A program made the translations under genes and the position numbers. From Spirochaetales bacterium (lineage in GTDB: Bacteria > Spirochaetota > Spirochaetia > Sphaerochaetales > Sphaerochaetaceae): a DNA stretch of 15,281 nt. A model generated the notes under the pieces. That model was not told where the DNA came from, made no database searches, and worked only from the letters and a program-made list of their open reading frames with translations. Positions 7,455 to 14,078 of the stretch are shown here, piece by piece (the stretch's first letter is position 1; each line of letters starts with the position of its first letter). The stretch covers positions 1-15,281 of the forward strand of contig JAFVFA010000219.1 of assembly GCA_017475725.1 (NCBI GenBank), read 5' to 3'.

Positions 7455-8102
7455 ATGAACAATGAAATGCTGATTAGAATAACCAGATACTACAGGGCTC
7501 TCAGCAAGCTCAGGACAATAGGACTGGAGAAGGTATTTGCACACAATCTTGCCGATGCGGCTGGTGTATCTGCGGCGATAGTGAGGAAGGATTTCTCCCA
7601 ACTCAAGATATATGGACAGAAAAGAGGCGGCTATGACATAGTCGAGCTGTCGGACATTCTGGGAAAGATTCTCGGAAAAGGCGATCCGGAGAATGTCATA
7701 GTCATAGGATGCGGAAGAATCGGAATGGCCCTGATGCACTACTCAGGCTTCGAGAACGACGGCATCAACATCATAGCCGGCTTCGACAACAACCCCGCAG
7801 TACTCCAGAACTCCAACACTCTGATCCCCATCTATCCGATCTCAAAGCTCAATGAGTTCGCAAAGCAGAACAAGATCTCCGCTGCCATAATCACCGTCCC
7901 CGAAGCTGCGGCAAAGGACACATATTCACACATCCTTGACTGCGACATCAAGGGAATACTGAACTTCTCACCGGTGACGCTGAAACCAATGGCAACAGCC
8001 GACGGCACCATGCCGGTCGTCCACAACATCAACATAGGCCTTGAGCTTGAGCAGCTCTTCTATGAGATAAAGTTCCCGAAAGAGCAGCAGGCTTCAGATT
8101 AA
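7455..8102 (+). CDS. rex: Redox-sensing transcriptional repressor Rex
   Basis: This is a 215-aa Rex. The N-terminal winged helix (about 1-75) contains the family-typical RYYRALSKLR, ADAAGVSAAIVRKDFSQL and YGQKRGGYD segments. It is followed by a Rossmann NAD(H)-binding domain with VIVIGCGRIG (81-90) and AGFDNNP (108-114, D111 near the ribose). A C-terminal domain-swap helix region lies around GLELEQLFYEIKF. Rex senses the NADH/NAD+ ratio and represses fermentation and respiration genes when NADH is low. ATG at 7455 is chosen because GGAGG sits 7 nt upstream and the promoter at 7401-7429 excludes the earlier in-frame start at 7395. The neighbouring alcohol dehydrogenase and fumarate-reductase-type genes are natural targets, but no operator is identified. 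Confidence 0.96.
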   Translation: MNNEMLIRITRYYRALSKLRTIGLEKVFAHNLADAAGVSAAIVRKDFSQLKIYGQKRGGYDIVELSDILGKILGKGDPENVIVIGCGRIGMALMHYSGFENDGINIIAGFDNNPAVLQNSNTLIPIYPISKLNEFAKQNKISAAIITVPEAAAKDTYSHILDCDIKGILNFSPVTLKPMATADGTMPVVHNINIGLELEQLFYEIKFPKEQQASD

Positions 8103-8106
8103 GGGA

Positions 8107-9453
8107 TCACAGCATTCCACTTCTTCTTGACTCGAAGTACCTGACATCCCTTCCTGCAAAGAGGGGGATTGCCATGGCCAGGGCTCTGAAGGCATTGTCC
8201 GCGAACATGCAGATCCAGACCTCGAACAGGGATGTATGAAGGGCCTTCACGCAGATTATCGTGAAGAGGATCCTTATGCCCCAGGAACCGATGGTCTCCA
8301 CTATGAATGTGACCTTGGTCTGTCCCAGTCCGTAGTAGATGCCCTCCGATACGATCATGAGACCGAACAGAGGCTCGGATACTGCAATGAGCTTCAGAAC
8401 CTGGGAGCCCTGCCTTATGACCTCCGCATCCGGAGTGAATATGGCCATTATAGGGCGGGCAAAGAGGAACAGCAGCAACCCCGTTATGGTCATCATTAGG
8501 ATGGTCAGGATCACCGACTGCCTCTCAACCACACGGAACTTGTCCTTGTTGTTCTCTCCAACGGAGATCCCGATGAGCGTTGATGTTGCACTTCTAAGAC
8601 CATAACCCGGAAGATAGAATATCGTTTCGGCGGACAGGGCAATTGAATGGGCTGCGAACACAGTGGTACCCATGGACGATACGAGCGATGCGAAGACCAC
8701 ATGCCCCAGGCAGCTTGTAGTGCTTGTGGCCATTGCGGGAAGCCCTATCTTAACAGTCTCCCTGTATACCAGCTTGTCGAACCTCAGACCTCTGAAATGG
8801 CAGTTGAGTACCGGCTTGCGGAACATGTGTATGAACAGAAGCGTACCAGCCAAGACGGAAGAGACTGCGGTCGCCATGGCAGCCCCTGTCACACCAAGGC
8901 CTGCTGCATAGATCAGCAGATAGTTCAGTATGACATTGAGCCCATTGGCGACAAGGTTTATAACCATTGGGGTCTTCGTGTCCTTGACCGCCCTGAGTGC
9001 ACTTGCGCAGATGATGGACGAGGCCCGGAACACCATAGGTGCGGATATGATTGCGAAATAGATGGATGCCTGTCTGCGAATATCCATGTCAGCCTGCATC
9101 CACGCAGGGATGAAAGGGCTCAGCCCAACCGCCAGAAGCCCGACCGACATTCCAAGGACCATTATGTAGATTATGGCCTGAGAGGAGACCCTGCTGATCT
9201 TCCACTTGTCCCCTGCCCCGTAGGCGGATGAGATTATCGCCACGAAGGCTATTCCCACTGCACCGAAGACGTTGCCGATAAGCCAGTTGACTGTAGTTGT
9301 AAGACTGACGGAGGCTGTGGCGGCTGGCCCGAGACGTCCAACCATGGCTGTGTCCACATACTGGAGCAGAGTCGTCAGAATCTCCTCGAGTATTACAGGC
9401 ACCGCAAGAGTGATGAGTGCATTCAGGTTGTTTCGTCTTTCCAGTCTTTCCAT
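8107..9453 (-). CDS. MATE-family multidrug/cation efflux transporter
   Basis: This is a 448-aa, roughly twelve-helix inner-membrane protein. The beginning (PVILEEILTTLLQYVDTAMV) followed by GRLG is the conserved MATE N-terminal signature, with a duplicated MatE half from about residue 230 (KIGLPAMATSTTSCLGHVVF). The frame stays open 84 codons further upstream, but that stretch would cross the upstream gene's terminator and coding end and shows no MATE similarity, so ATG at 9453 is taken as the start; its ribosome-binding site is only GGGA. It likely exports cationic compounds or metabolites using Na+ or H+; the substrate is unknown. It converges on rex with a 4-nt gap and no clear terminator between them. 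Confidence 0.92.
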   Translation of the reverse strand: MERLERRNNLNALITLAVPVILEEILTTLLQYVDTAMVGRLGPAATASVSLTTTVNWLIGNVFGAVGIAFVAIISSAYGAGDKWKISRVSSQAIIYIMVLGMSVGLLAVGLSPFIPAWMQADMDIRRQASIYFAIISAPMVFRASSIICASALRAVKDTKTPMVINLVANGLNVILNYLLIYAAGLGVTGAAMATAVSSVLAGTLLFIHMFRKPVLNCHFRGLRFDKLVYRETVKIGLPAMATSTTSCLGHVVFASLVSSMGTTVFAAHSIALSAETIFYLPGYGLRSATSTLIGISVGENNKDKFRVVERQSVILTILMMTITGLLLFLFARPIMAIFTPDAEVIRQGSQVLKLIAVSEPLFGLMIVSEGIYYGLGQTKVTFIVETIGSWGIRILFTIICVKALHTSLFEVWICMFADNAFRALAMAIPLFAGRDVRYFESRRSGML

Positions 9454-9476
9454 AGCGTTCCCAGACACCAAGGGAA

Positions 9477-9505
9477 ACCATAGCAGAAAGCCTGCAAACT
9501 TGGAA
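9477..9505 (-). promoter_or_regulatory. Possible extended -10 promoter of the MATE gene
   Basis: On the minus strand, TTCCAA (9505-9500), 17-bp spacer and TATGGT (9482-9477) with a TG one base before it. It lies between the upstream gene's terminator and the MATE start, where a promoter is needed. The boxes are weak matches. Confidence 0.3.
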
Positions 9506-9509
9506 GATG

Positions 9510-9539
9510 AAAAAGGCCCACGATTCTGAACGCGGGCCT
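9510..9539 (-). terminator. Rho-independent terminator of the cNMP-binding gene
   Basis: On the minus strand AGGCCCGCG and CGTGGGCCT pair in a 9-bp stem (one G:U) with an 8-nt loop, followed by five Ts. It lies 30 bp after the stop codon at 9569. Confidence 0.82.
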
Positions 9540-9568
9540 CTATCATCCAATTTCGAATATGGGAGGAA

Positions 9569-10564
9569 TCAGTACAGGTAGTTCCCCATGAGCTCCATCT
9601 CCATGTATGCCTTGAGTATCTCAGCATCGGAGACTGAAAGATCCTCTCCATCCTCAACTGATCTGATGACATCATCTGCGGTCTTACAGGCCTTGAGGTA
9701 GTCATTCGTCAGGGATCTGAGTCTATTGCTCAGGTACACAAGAAGCAGGTTCACCTTTGCCGGATTCTTGGTTGCAAGATCTGCAAGTCCATCCATTGAG
9801 ATGCGATCAAGCGTTGCGCCGCTCTTGAGTGCCACTGCGCTTGCGCTTCTTGCAGCATTGCCTACAAGACCGATCTCTCCGAAGAAGTTACCACCTCTGA
9901 GAGATGTGACGAGTTTCTGGTTCTTGAGCCCGTAGGATGCGTAGATACCGACATCGCCGCTTATGATGTAGTACATGCAATGGCTCTCCTCGCCTTCCTT
10001 GAAGATGATCTCATTATGGTCGAAATACCTTGCGTTCTCGCTGATCCACTCCATCGGTGTTCCTCGGCTGAGCTCGGGCTCGATTGTCCTGACGACCTTT
10101 CCGTTCTTTGCATAGATGTTGGAGAACTTGAAGAGCCTCTTCCAGAGGGAACCGGACTTACCTTCGACCAATCCGTTTGCACCATACTCCTTGAGGGTTC
10201 TGCAGACGTCCATGTAATCGTTTGTCAGGGTTCTGAGCCTTCCTCCGATGTTGTTCACAAGCTCGACGACCATCTGAGGATCCTTCTTCACCAGTTCGAA
10301 GAACTCAAGGTCATTGATCAGATTGACCTCACTGTCCTCTGATGCGACGGCAGTGGCAGAGTGTGAGCAACCCTCGATCAGTGCGAGCTCACCGAAATAT
10401 GCGCCAGGCTTCAGTGATGTGAGCTTCTTGGCTTCTGTGGTGTCATAATTGACGACGATGTCCACAGCCCCGCTTTTCAGCTGATAGCAGAAACGATGGC
10501 CCAAAGCCTCGATGATGTCCTCTTTGAAGATGACCTCTCCCTTGGAATACTTTCTGGTCTCCAT
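9569..10564 (-). CDS. Tandem cyclic-nucleotide-binding-domain protein without HTH
   Basis: This is a 331-aa soluble protein with two CNB (CRP/PKA-type) domains. Domain 1 (about 5-110) has the phosphate-binding cassette GAYFGELALIEGCSHSATAV, where the usual Arg is His (H68). Domain 2 (about 175-285) has GGNFFGEIGLVGNAARSASAV with the canonical Arg kept (R239). Each domain is followed by a near-identical segment, RLRTLTNDYMDVC (109-121) and RLRSLTNDYLKAC (281-293), so the protein arose by internal duplication. No HTH, kinase or membrane part is seen; the C-terminus is a short acidic tail. It may be a cNMP-responsive adaptor or regulatory subunit; partner unknown. ATG at 10564 has AGGAGAG upstream; the earlier GTG at 10600 lies before the expected transcription start. 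Confidence 0.87.
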   Translation of the reverse strand: METRKYSKGEVIFKEDIIEALGHRFCYQLKSGAVDIVVNYDTTEAKKLTSLKPGAYFGELALIEGCSHSATAVASEDSEVNLINDLEFFELVKKDPQMVVELVNNIGGRLRTLTNDYMDVCRTLKEYGANGLVEGKSGSLWKRLFKFSNIYAKNGKVVRTIEPELSRGTPMEWISENARYFDHNEIIFKEGEESHCMYYIISGDVGIYASYGLKNQKLVTSLRGGNFFGEIGLVGNAARSASAVALKSGATLDRISMDGLADLATKNPAKVNLLLVYLSNRLRSLTNDYLKACKTADDVIRSVEDGEDLSVSDAEILKAYMEMELMGNYLY

Positions 10565-10601
10565 TCTAGAATCTCTCCTGTTACTTGCAAAGTACACCAC
10601 G

Positions 10602-10631
10602 ATTCTATGACCTGAAGTAAACCTTGGTCAA
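10602..10631 (-). promoter_or_regulatory. Promoter of the tandem cNMP-binding gene
   Basis: On the minus strand TTGACC (10631-10626), 18-bp spacer, TAGAAT (10607-10602): five of six matches in each box. The leader of about 30 nt carries AGGAGAG. Confidence 0.72.
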
Positions 10632-10657
10632 TCCGCTTTATGCCATTTTTGTCGCTA

Positions 10658-10672
10658 TTGCATCGCATGCAA
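10658..10672. promoter_or_regulatory. 15-bp palindrome upstream of the cNMP-binding gene promoter
   Basis: TTGCAT-CGC-ATGCAA is a perfect inverted repeat centred about 36 bp upstream of the -35 box. Position and symmetry suit an activator or repressor site; the regulator is unknown. Confidence 0.4.
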
Positions 10673-10762
10673 ACGGCATACTGTTTCTTCAGTCGAATCC
10701 AATCCGCTCATATCCTCTCGGTTCATGAAAAGTTGGGCTTGAGGGCTTTTTTCCCCTGCTAG

Positions 10763-10795
10763 GTAGCCGTGAGAAGGCATCAAATCTGACGGTTT
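10763..10795 (-). repeat. 33-bp imperfect direct repeat, copy 1
   Basis: Begins GTAGCCGTGAGAAGGCAT and ends CTGACGGTTT on the plus strand. It matches copy 2 at 29 of 33 positions and lies 187 bp from it in the same orientation. Confidence 0.8.
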
Positions 10796-10820
10796 GGTAC
10801 AAAAAGTTGCAATTTGAGCG

Positions 10821-10849
10821 AAATAAAGCGGAAGCTGTTACACTTCCGC
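10821..10849 (-). terminator. Terminator-like hairpin downstream of the AAA/RloB-like operon
   Basis: GCGGAAG and CTTCCGC form a 7-bp perfect stem with an 8-nt loop. On the minus strand it is followed by TTTATTT. It lies about 150 bp beyond the rloB-like stop and may end that transcript. Confidence 0.5.
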
Positions 10850-10949
10850 CGGATGCCGGTAGAGCAATCCTTCTGATAATTGAAAGAACAACCTCAAGCT
10901 TCCCGCTTTTTGGACTCTGTAGAGTGCAGTCGTTATATCCCTCTATGTA

Positions 10950-10982
10950 GTAGCCGTGGGAAGGCATGGAATCTGGCGGTTT
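10950..10982 (-). repeat. 33-bp imperfect direct repeat, copy 2
   Basis: Begins GTAGCCGTGGGAAGGCAT and ends CTGGCGGTTT on the plus strand; four differences from copy 1. It sits only 13 bp beyond the end of the rloB-like gene. Confidence 0.8.
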
Positions 10983-10995
10983 ATATTTAAAATAG

Positions 10996-11625
10996 TCACT
11001 TTTTATTAAGCAATAGCTTGATAATAGAATCTATTTCTGTGCTTGGCATGAATTCAACAGAATGCGGTTTCTTCCCCATCAAAATGCAATGATTGTTCAG
11101 TTTCCCTGCATTCTCTAGAGCTGTTGATATTTGAGACTTCGTCTTTTCAAATGTATTCTCATCGTTCTTGGAATAATCTTTAATGTAGTTCTTTAGTCTT
11201 CTTATCACTTCATCTGAAGAGTTATACTGTCTTGAAGAATACTCAAAATGACATAAAAGCCAAATCTCAAAACAGGGACTAGAGACGTACTGTTTCACAT
11301 TATTTGAACAAAGGTTATCCGCATCTCTGATTTGGCTGTCCTTGTATTTCTCACAATCCGTATCGATTAGACTCATACCCAAATCACCATCTTCAGCGCT
11401 TAACCCCAAGGCATCATATTGCAATTTAAGTGTCTTGATCATCTTAACAGGGTCGGTATCATTGCCACGCGCAAACACAATCCGATACTCATGGGATTCA
11501 AATCTCTTGAAATAATTGGTTTCTGTCTGATTGTTGCCTTCTGTGATCATCAATATGATCTTCTTTGTTTTTCGCGAGCCCGAGTTTCTCTTCTTTGAAA
11601 TATATCCGATTTCTCTTGCGGCCAT
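10996..11625 (-). CDS. RloB-family protein, TOPRIM-like (AbiLii-like defence effector)
   Basis: This is a 209-aa protein. The N-terminal KKIILMITEGNNQTETNYF (21-39) carries the conserved TEG glutamate (E29). LIDTDCEK (87-94) gives a D-x-D pair (D88, D90), the pattern of a TOPRIM-like nuclease. SSPCFEIWLLCHFE (115-128) is the hallmark of RloB as I know the family. RloB proteins occur beside AAA ATPases in restriction loci and in the AbiL abortive-infection pair. Here the ATPase gene ends 9 nt upstream on the same strand, and the start ATG (11625) has only a weak GAG site, which suggests coupled translation. The gene is AT-rich against its neighbours, a sign of transfer. The family is fairly sure; nuclease activity and phage defence are inference from the family. 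Confidence 0.82.
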   Translation of the reverse strand: MAAREIGYISKKRNSGSRKTKKIILMITEGNNQTETNYFKRFESHEYRIVFARGNDTDPVKMIKTLKLQYDALGLSAEDGDLGMSLIDTDCEKYKDSQIRDADNLCSNNVKQYVSSPCFEIWLLCHFEYSSRQYNSSDEVIRRLKNYIKDYSKNDENTFEKTKSQISTALENAGKLNNHCILMGKKPHSVEFMPSTEIDSIIKLLLNKK

Positions 11626-11634
11626 GGCACAATC

Positions 11635-12894
11635 TCAGTATTCGATGTTCGGGATGGCATCATATCTTCCGAGGAGATAAGCTTTTCTTATGTCGGTTCT
11701 TGTTCTTTCAGAATACTCATCAAGAGAATACAAATCTGAAACACCAGTTCTGTTATTCTTATCAATGAAGTACAACTGATCTCTCCTCATAATTGACAGG
11801 TCAAGCAATTCTGTCGTGTGACTTGAGATTATAAGCTGTGCATTTGACTTATTGTAGAGAGGATTATTGAATAGCTGAACGATATATAATACAAGAAGCG
11901 GATGTAGGCTTGTATCAAATTCATCTATGCAAACGACTTCTCCAGTTTCAAAGGCTCTTTTTATAATCGGGCTAAGCAGAAACAGATTTACTGTCCCAAT
12001 GGATTCTTCAAGCAAACCAAGTGAATAAACCTTTGCTTTCCCATCCTCTTCGATTACATGCATTGTTTCAACATCCAATTTTTTGTGCGGCCCTGGAGGC
12101 AATGCTGAAAAAATAGGTTTAAGTTCATTCGGCAGAGTCTGTAAGAACTGCTCGTGAGTTTTCTCCTCTGTTGTTATCTTGAAATCCGAGATGTTTATGT
12201 CTGCCTTATGCAGAAGAGATGTAGTAAAGCTCTTTAAAGACTGTGTGCTGTCCTTTTCCAACAGAGGTCCAGAAACATAGATCATCTCTTCTCTGTTACT
12301 ACTGTTGTATGTATTAATTCCATTCATAAGCCAAAGAAGAGGCTCCCTCGTTGAAGTGCAGTTCCAAGCTGTTGCCGTTGAAAGGAAAAGTTTGTTTGAT
12401 GTATTTCTTGGTACAACAGGTTTAAGTTCTTTCTCATATACGGAAGTGAAAGTGAAATCATCATTGTTTCGCTCGAAAACAGATGATGCCTTCGCAGTTT
12501 TATAGACATAGAGATATTCTGCTGTTACTCTTTGCGCTAAAGCGGAAAACCCGTAAACATACTTCAGTCCATCAGATGCAATGAAAACAAATTCAAAACT
12601 TGTAGGTGCATTTGCAGAGTGCTCACTGAATTTGAATGGGATAATGTGTCTTAAAGGTTGTCCAACCTGAATTAATGAAGACTCTCGGACTGTTAGAATT
12701 GCAGCAGTCAACGCAGAAAAAAGATTAGACTTTCCTGATGCATTTGCCCCAAATACCGCAATGCTTTTCAGAATTCTATTCTTCTCTAAGAAGATGACAT
12801 TTTCCTGGTGTTCTTTGTCGGAAGAAGCTTCCATTGATAATACAACTCTATCTTTTATTGACTTGTAGTTTTCAACACTGAACTGAATTAACAT
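11635..12894 (-). CDS. AAA/ABC-type ATPase (AAA_15/21, AbiLi-like) of an AbiL-like defence pair
   Basis: This is a 419-aa SMC/OLD-like ATPase. It starts MLIQFSVENYKSIKD, typical of this family. Walker A is GANASGKS (49-56), a short ABC-like signature SIGT falls at 298-301, Walker B is VVCIDEFD (320-327) with catalytic E325, and the H-loop histidine is H359 in LIISSHTTELLD. The C-terminal YLLGRYDAIP is the usual closing motif of these ATPases. It likely controls the RloB-like partner and triggers it on phage infection; the trigger is unknown. AGGAGG lies 4 nt before the ATG at 12894, with a promoter at 12916-12943. It is strikingly AT-rich compared with the metabolic genes on either side. PARIS has a similar ATPase, but its partner is a DUF4435 protein, not RloB. 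Confidence 0.88.
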   Translation of the reverse strand: MLIQFSVENYKSIKDRVVLSMEASSDKEHQENVIFLEKNRILKSIAVFGANASGKSNLFSALTAAILTVRESSLIQVGQPLRHIIPFKFSEHSANAPTSFEFVFIASDGLKYVYGFSALAQRVTAEYLYVYKTAKASSVFERNNDDFTFTSVYEKELKPVVPRNTSNKLFLSTATAWNCTSTREPLLWLMNGINTYNSSNREEMIYVSGPLLEKDSTQSLKSFTTSLLHKADINISDFKITTEEKTHEQFLQTLPNELKPIFSALPPGPHKKLDVETMHVIEEDGKAKVYSLGLLEESIGTVNLFLLSPIIKRAFETGEVVCIDEFDTSLHPLLVLYIVQLFNNPLYNKSNAQLIISSHTTELLDLSIMRRDQLYFIDKNNRTGVSDLYSLDEYSERTRTDIRKAYLLGRYDAIPNIEY

Positions 12895-12915
12895 GAATCC
12901 TCCTAGACAAATGAA

Positions 12916-12943
12916 AGTATAATTGTTTTTTTTGATATTTCAA
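12916..12943 (-). promoter_or_regulatory. Promoter of the AAA/RloB-like operon
   Basis: On the minus strand TTGAAA (12943-12938), 16-bp spacer with an A8 run, TATACT (12921-12916), then the AGGAGG of the ATPase gene. The -35 overlaps an inverted repeat TTGA-TATT-TCAA (12932-12943). Confidence 0.55.
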
Positions 12944-12993
12944 TATATTTTACCCGAAAATGACAAAATCTGCCAAATATCCTTAGAATAAAT

Positions 12994-13278
12994 TCAAATA
13001 ACAGTTTGAATGTAATTCATTTGCAGGTTCACAATCTGCCTTGCCACATCCATGACCCTGTTCAGATCTGATGGGACAAGGTGCAGATAGTGCTTGGTCA
13101 TGTCAGAGGATTCATGCCCGACAGTCGCCCTGACCAGCTCACCGTTCACCCCGTTTGCCACAAGCCTTGTGTTGAAGAAATGCCTGAAGGAGTGGAAGGA
13201 CAGCCCCTCCTCTCTCCAGTCTATCCCGTTCGCCTCAAGAACTTTTTGGGCAAAAAGAAATCCTTCCAGTAATTTCAG
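12994..13278 (-). pseudogene. Tyrosine recombinase/integrase remnant (C-terminal catalytic part only)
   Basis: An open minus-strand frame of 94 codons with no usable start. It contains LSFHSFRHFFNTRL (the H-x-x-R box of the catalytic domain), then VGHESSDMTKHYLHL (the GH...Y box with the nucleophilic Tyr), and ends at TGA 12994-12996. The N-terminal DNA-binding domain and the first catalytic arginine are missing, so it cannot be active. The integrase-like sequence runs from about 13254 to the stop; the codons before that are made of the tRNA terminator. It lies directly downstream of tRNA-Lys on the same strand, the usual place for an integrase that uses a tRNA 3' end. It is less AT-rich than the AAA/RloB-like genes, so it may come from an older insertion than they do. 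Confidence 0.85.
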
Positions 13279-13293
13279 TTACCAGAAGGATTT
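13252..13293 (-). terminator. Rho-independent terminator of tRNA-Lys
   Basis: On the minus strand AAATCCTTCTGGTAA pairs with TTACTGGAAGGATTT (15 bp, two G:U) around a CTGAAA loop. CTTTTTG follows as the T-run. It begins 7 bp after the tRNA end. Confidence 0.85.
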
Positions 13294-13300
13294 GTGTCTT

Positions 13301-13373
13301 TGAGCGGACAGGGGATCGAACCCTGGACCCGCAGATTAAGAGTCTGCTGCTCTACCAGCTGAGCTATCCGCCC
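13301..13373 (-). tRNA. tRNA-Lys (anticodon CTT)
   Basis: All 73 nt fold into a standard cloverleaf. The acceptor stem is GGGCGGA/TCCGCTC (one G:T), the D-stem GCTC/GAGC, the anticodon stem GCAGA/TCTGC around loop CTCTTAA (anticodon CTT), the variable loop GGGTC, and the T-stem CAGGG/CCCTG with TTCGATC. The discriminator is A and CCA is not encoded. The gene is intact and keeps its own promoter and terminator, although an integrase remnant abuts its 3' side. Confidence 0.97.
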
Positions 13374-13385
13374 GACGCGAAGTAA

Positions 13386-13414
13386 TGTATAGCATTTTTT
13401 GAATTCTTGCGCAA
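13386..13414 (-). promoter_or_regulatory. Promoter of tRNA-Lys
   Basis: On the minus strand TTGCGC (13414-13409), 17-bp spacer, TATACA (13391-13386) with an extended TGC before the -10. A GC-rich stretch CGCG follows between the -10 box and the tRNA 5' end. Confidence 0.65.
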
Positions 13415-13460
13415 TACCCTCATCCAAAAAATTATTGCGGTTTTGAAAAGACGATTATTA

Positions 13461-13490
13461 TTGCCTTTCAAATGGAAAAGCCTTTATCAT
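13461..13490 (+). promoter_or_regulatory. Possible promoter of the cytochrome b/flavoprotein operon
   Basis: TTGCCT (13461-13466), 18-bp spacer, TATCAT (13485-13490), 27 bp before the GTG start at 13518. The -10 is good and the -35 moderate. Confidence 0.4.
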
Positions 13491-13517
13491 TGGCTAGTCC
13501 TGAAATAGAGGTTCCAA

Positions 13518-14078
13518 GTGCGAAAGGTCAATGCATTTCTAGGCATGGTAATGCTGCTTCTTCTAATCTCCCACTCTGCAATCGGCGTGCTCACACTCAC
13601 AGGTTCCATTCCAGGTGGAACAGCGGCCTCCAAGGCCGTGTCTCACTCGTTTCTGACAGTGCTCTGCGTGCATGCGGCCATCTCTGTGGTGCTTACAGTA
13701 AAGTCAATGATCACAATCAGAAGGTCAGGGACATCGTACCCGAAGGAGAACAGGCTATTCTGGATCAGAAGGATAAGCGGCTTTGCGATAATGCTCTTCG
13801 CCTTCCAGCATTTCTGGATGTTCTCCCCCACCTTCACCTCAGAGGGGATGCTGCCTCCGGACTTTGGGGTTCTTGACCTTGTAGTCAGCATTCTGTTGGC
13901 AGTGAGCGTCGTCATCCACATCTCATCGAACATCAGGCCGCTGTCGGTGTCACTTGGAGTGCGCACATCCAGACTCCTGCTGTCGATTGTGGTGGTGCTG
14001 TTCATAATCGGGCTTTTCTGCGTATGCCACGCCTTCTTCTACTATTACAGCAATTGGAGCACGCTATGGGGAATGTGA
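13518..14078 (+). CDS. Membrane anchor, SdhC/FrdC-like cytochrome b candidate
   Basis: This is a 186-aa protein of about five hydrophobic helices. Histidines sit in or next to helices (H19, H43, H52, H98, H134, H171) and could hold haem b. WIRRISGFAIMLFAFQHFWMF (82-102) resembles the R-x-S-G...H segment of succinate dehydrogenase/fumarate reductase cytochrome subunits. It would anchor the flavoprotein at the membrane and pass electrons to or from the quinone pool. The start is GTG at 13518 with AGAGG 6 nt before it. The end overlaps the flavoprotein gene by 13 nt, which is the main support for the role. Similarity is by motif and context only. Confidence 0.7.
   Translation: MRKVNAFLGMVMLLLLISHSAIGVLTLTGSIPGGTAASKAVSHSFLTVLCVHAAISVVLTVKSMITIRRSGTSYPKENRLFWIRRISGFAIMLFAFQHFWMFSPTFTSEGMLPPDFGVLDLVVSILLAVSVVIHISSNIRPLSVSLGVRTSRLLLSIVVVLFIIGLFCVCHAFFYYYSNWSTLWGM

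Larger units (their letters stand above)
10601..10995. other. Intergenic repeat-bearing region between the cNMP gene and rloB-like gene
   Basis: About 395 bp. It holds the promoter at 10602-10631, the palindrome at 10658-10672, repeat copies at 10763-10795 and 10950-10982, and a terminator-like hairpin at 10821-10849. Two minus-strand frames are open here: 10967-10689 (92 codons) and 10780-10655 (41 codons, starting ATG in repeat copy 1). Neither has a ribosome-binding site and I recognise neither as a protein family. In the frame of the second, both repeat copies encode MPSHGY, so the region may be decayed copies of a small gene or a dispersed repeat. I do not call a gene. Confidence 0.5.

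Noticed and set aside
9454..9705. Upstream 84-codon extension of the MATE frame
   Set aside because: It crosses the cNMP gene's terminator and the end of that coding region, lacks MATE similarity, and a MATE-typical start lies at 9453.
10689..10967. 92-codon minus-strand reading frame as a protein gene
   Set aside because: No ribosome-binding site, it runs through the hairpin at 10821-10849, and it reads the two repeat copies in different registers; kept only as part of the repeat region.
10996..12894. PARIS (AriA/AriB) assignment for the ATPase/TOPRIM pair
   Set aside because: The small protein shows RloB motifs (CFEIWLL) rather than a DUF4435 pattern, so AbiL-like fits better.
13081..13303. 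Plus-strand small open frames at 13081-13303
   Set aside because: The minus strand here carries clear tyrosine-recombinase motifs and a terminator; the plus frames show nothing recognisable.
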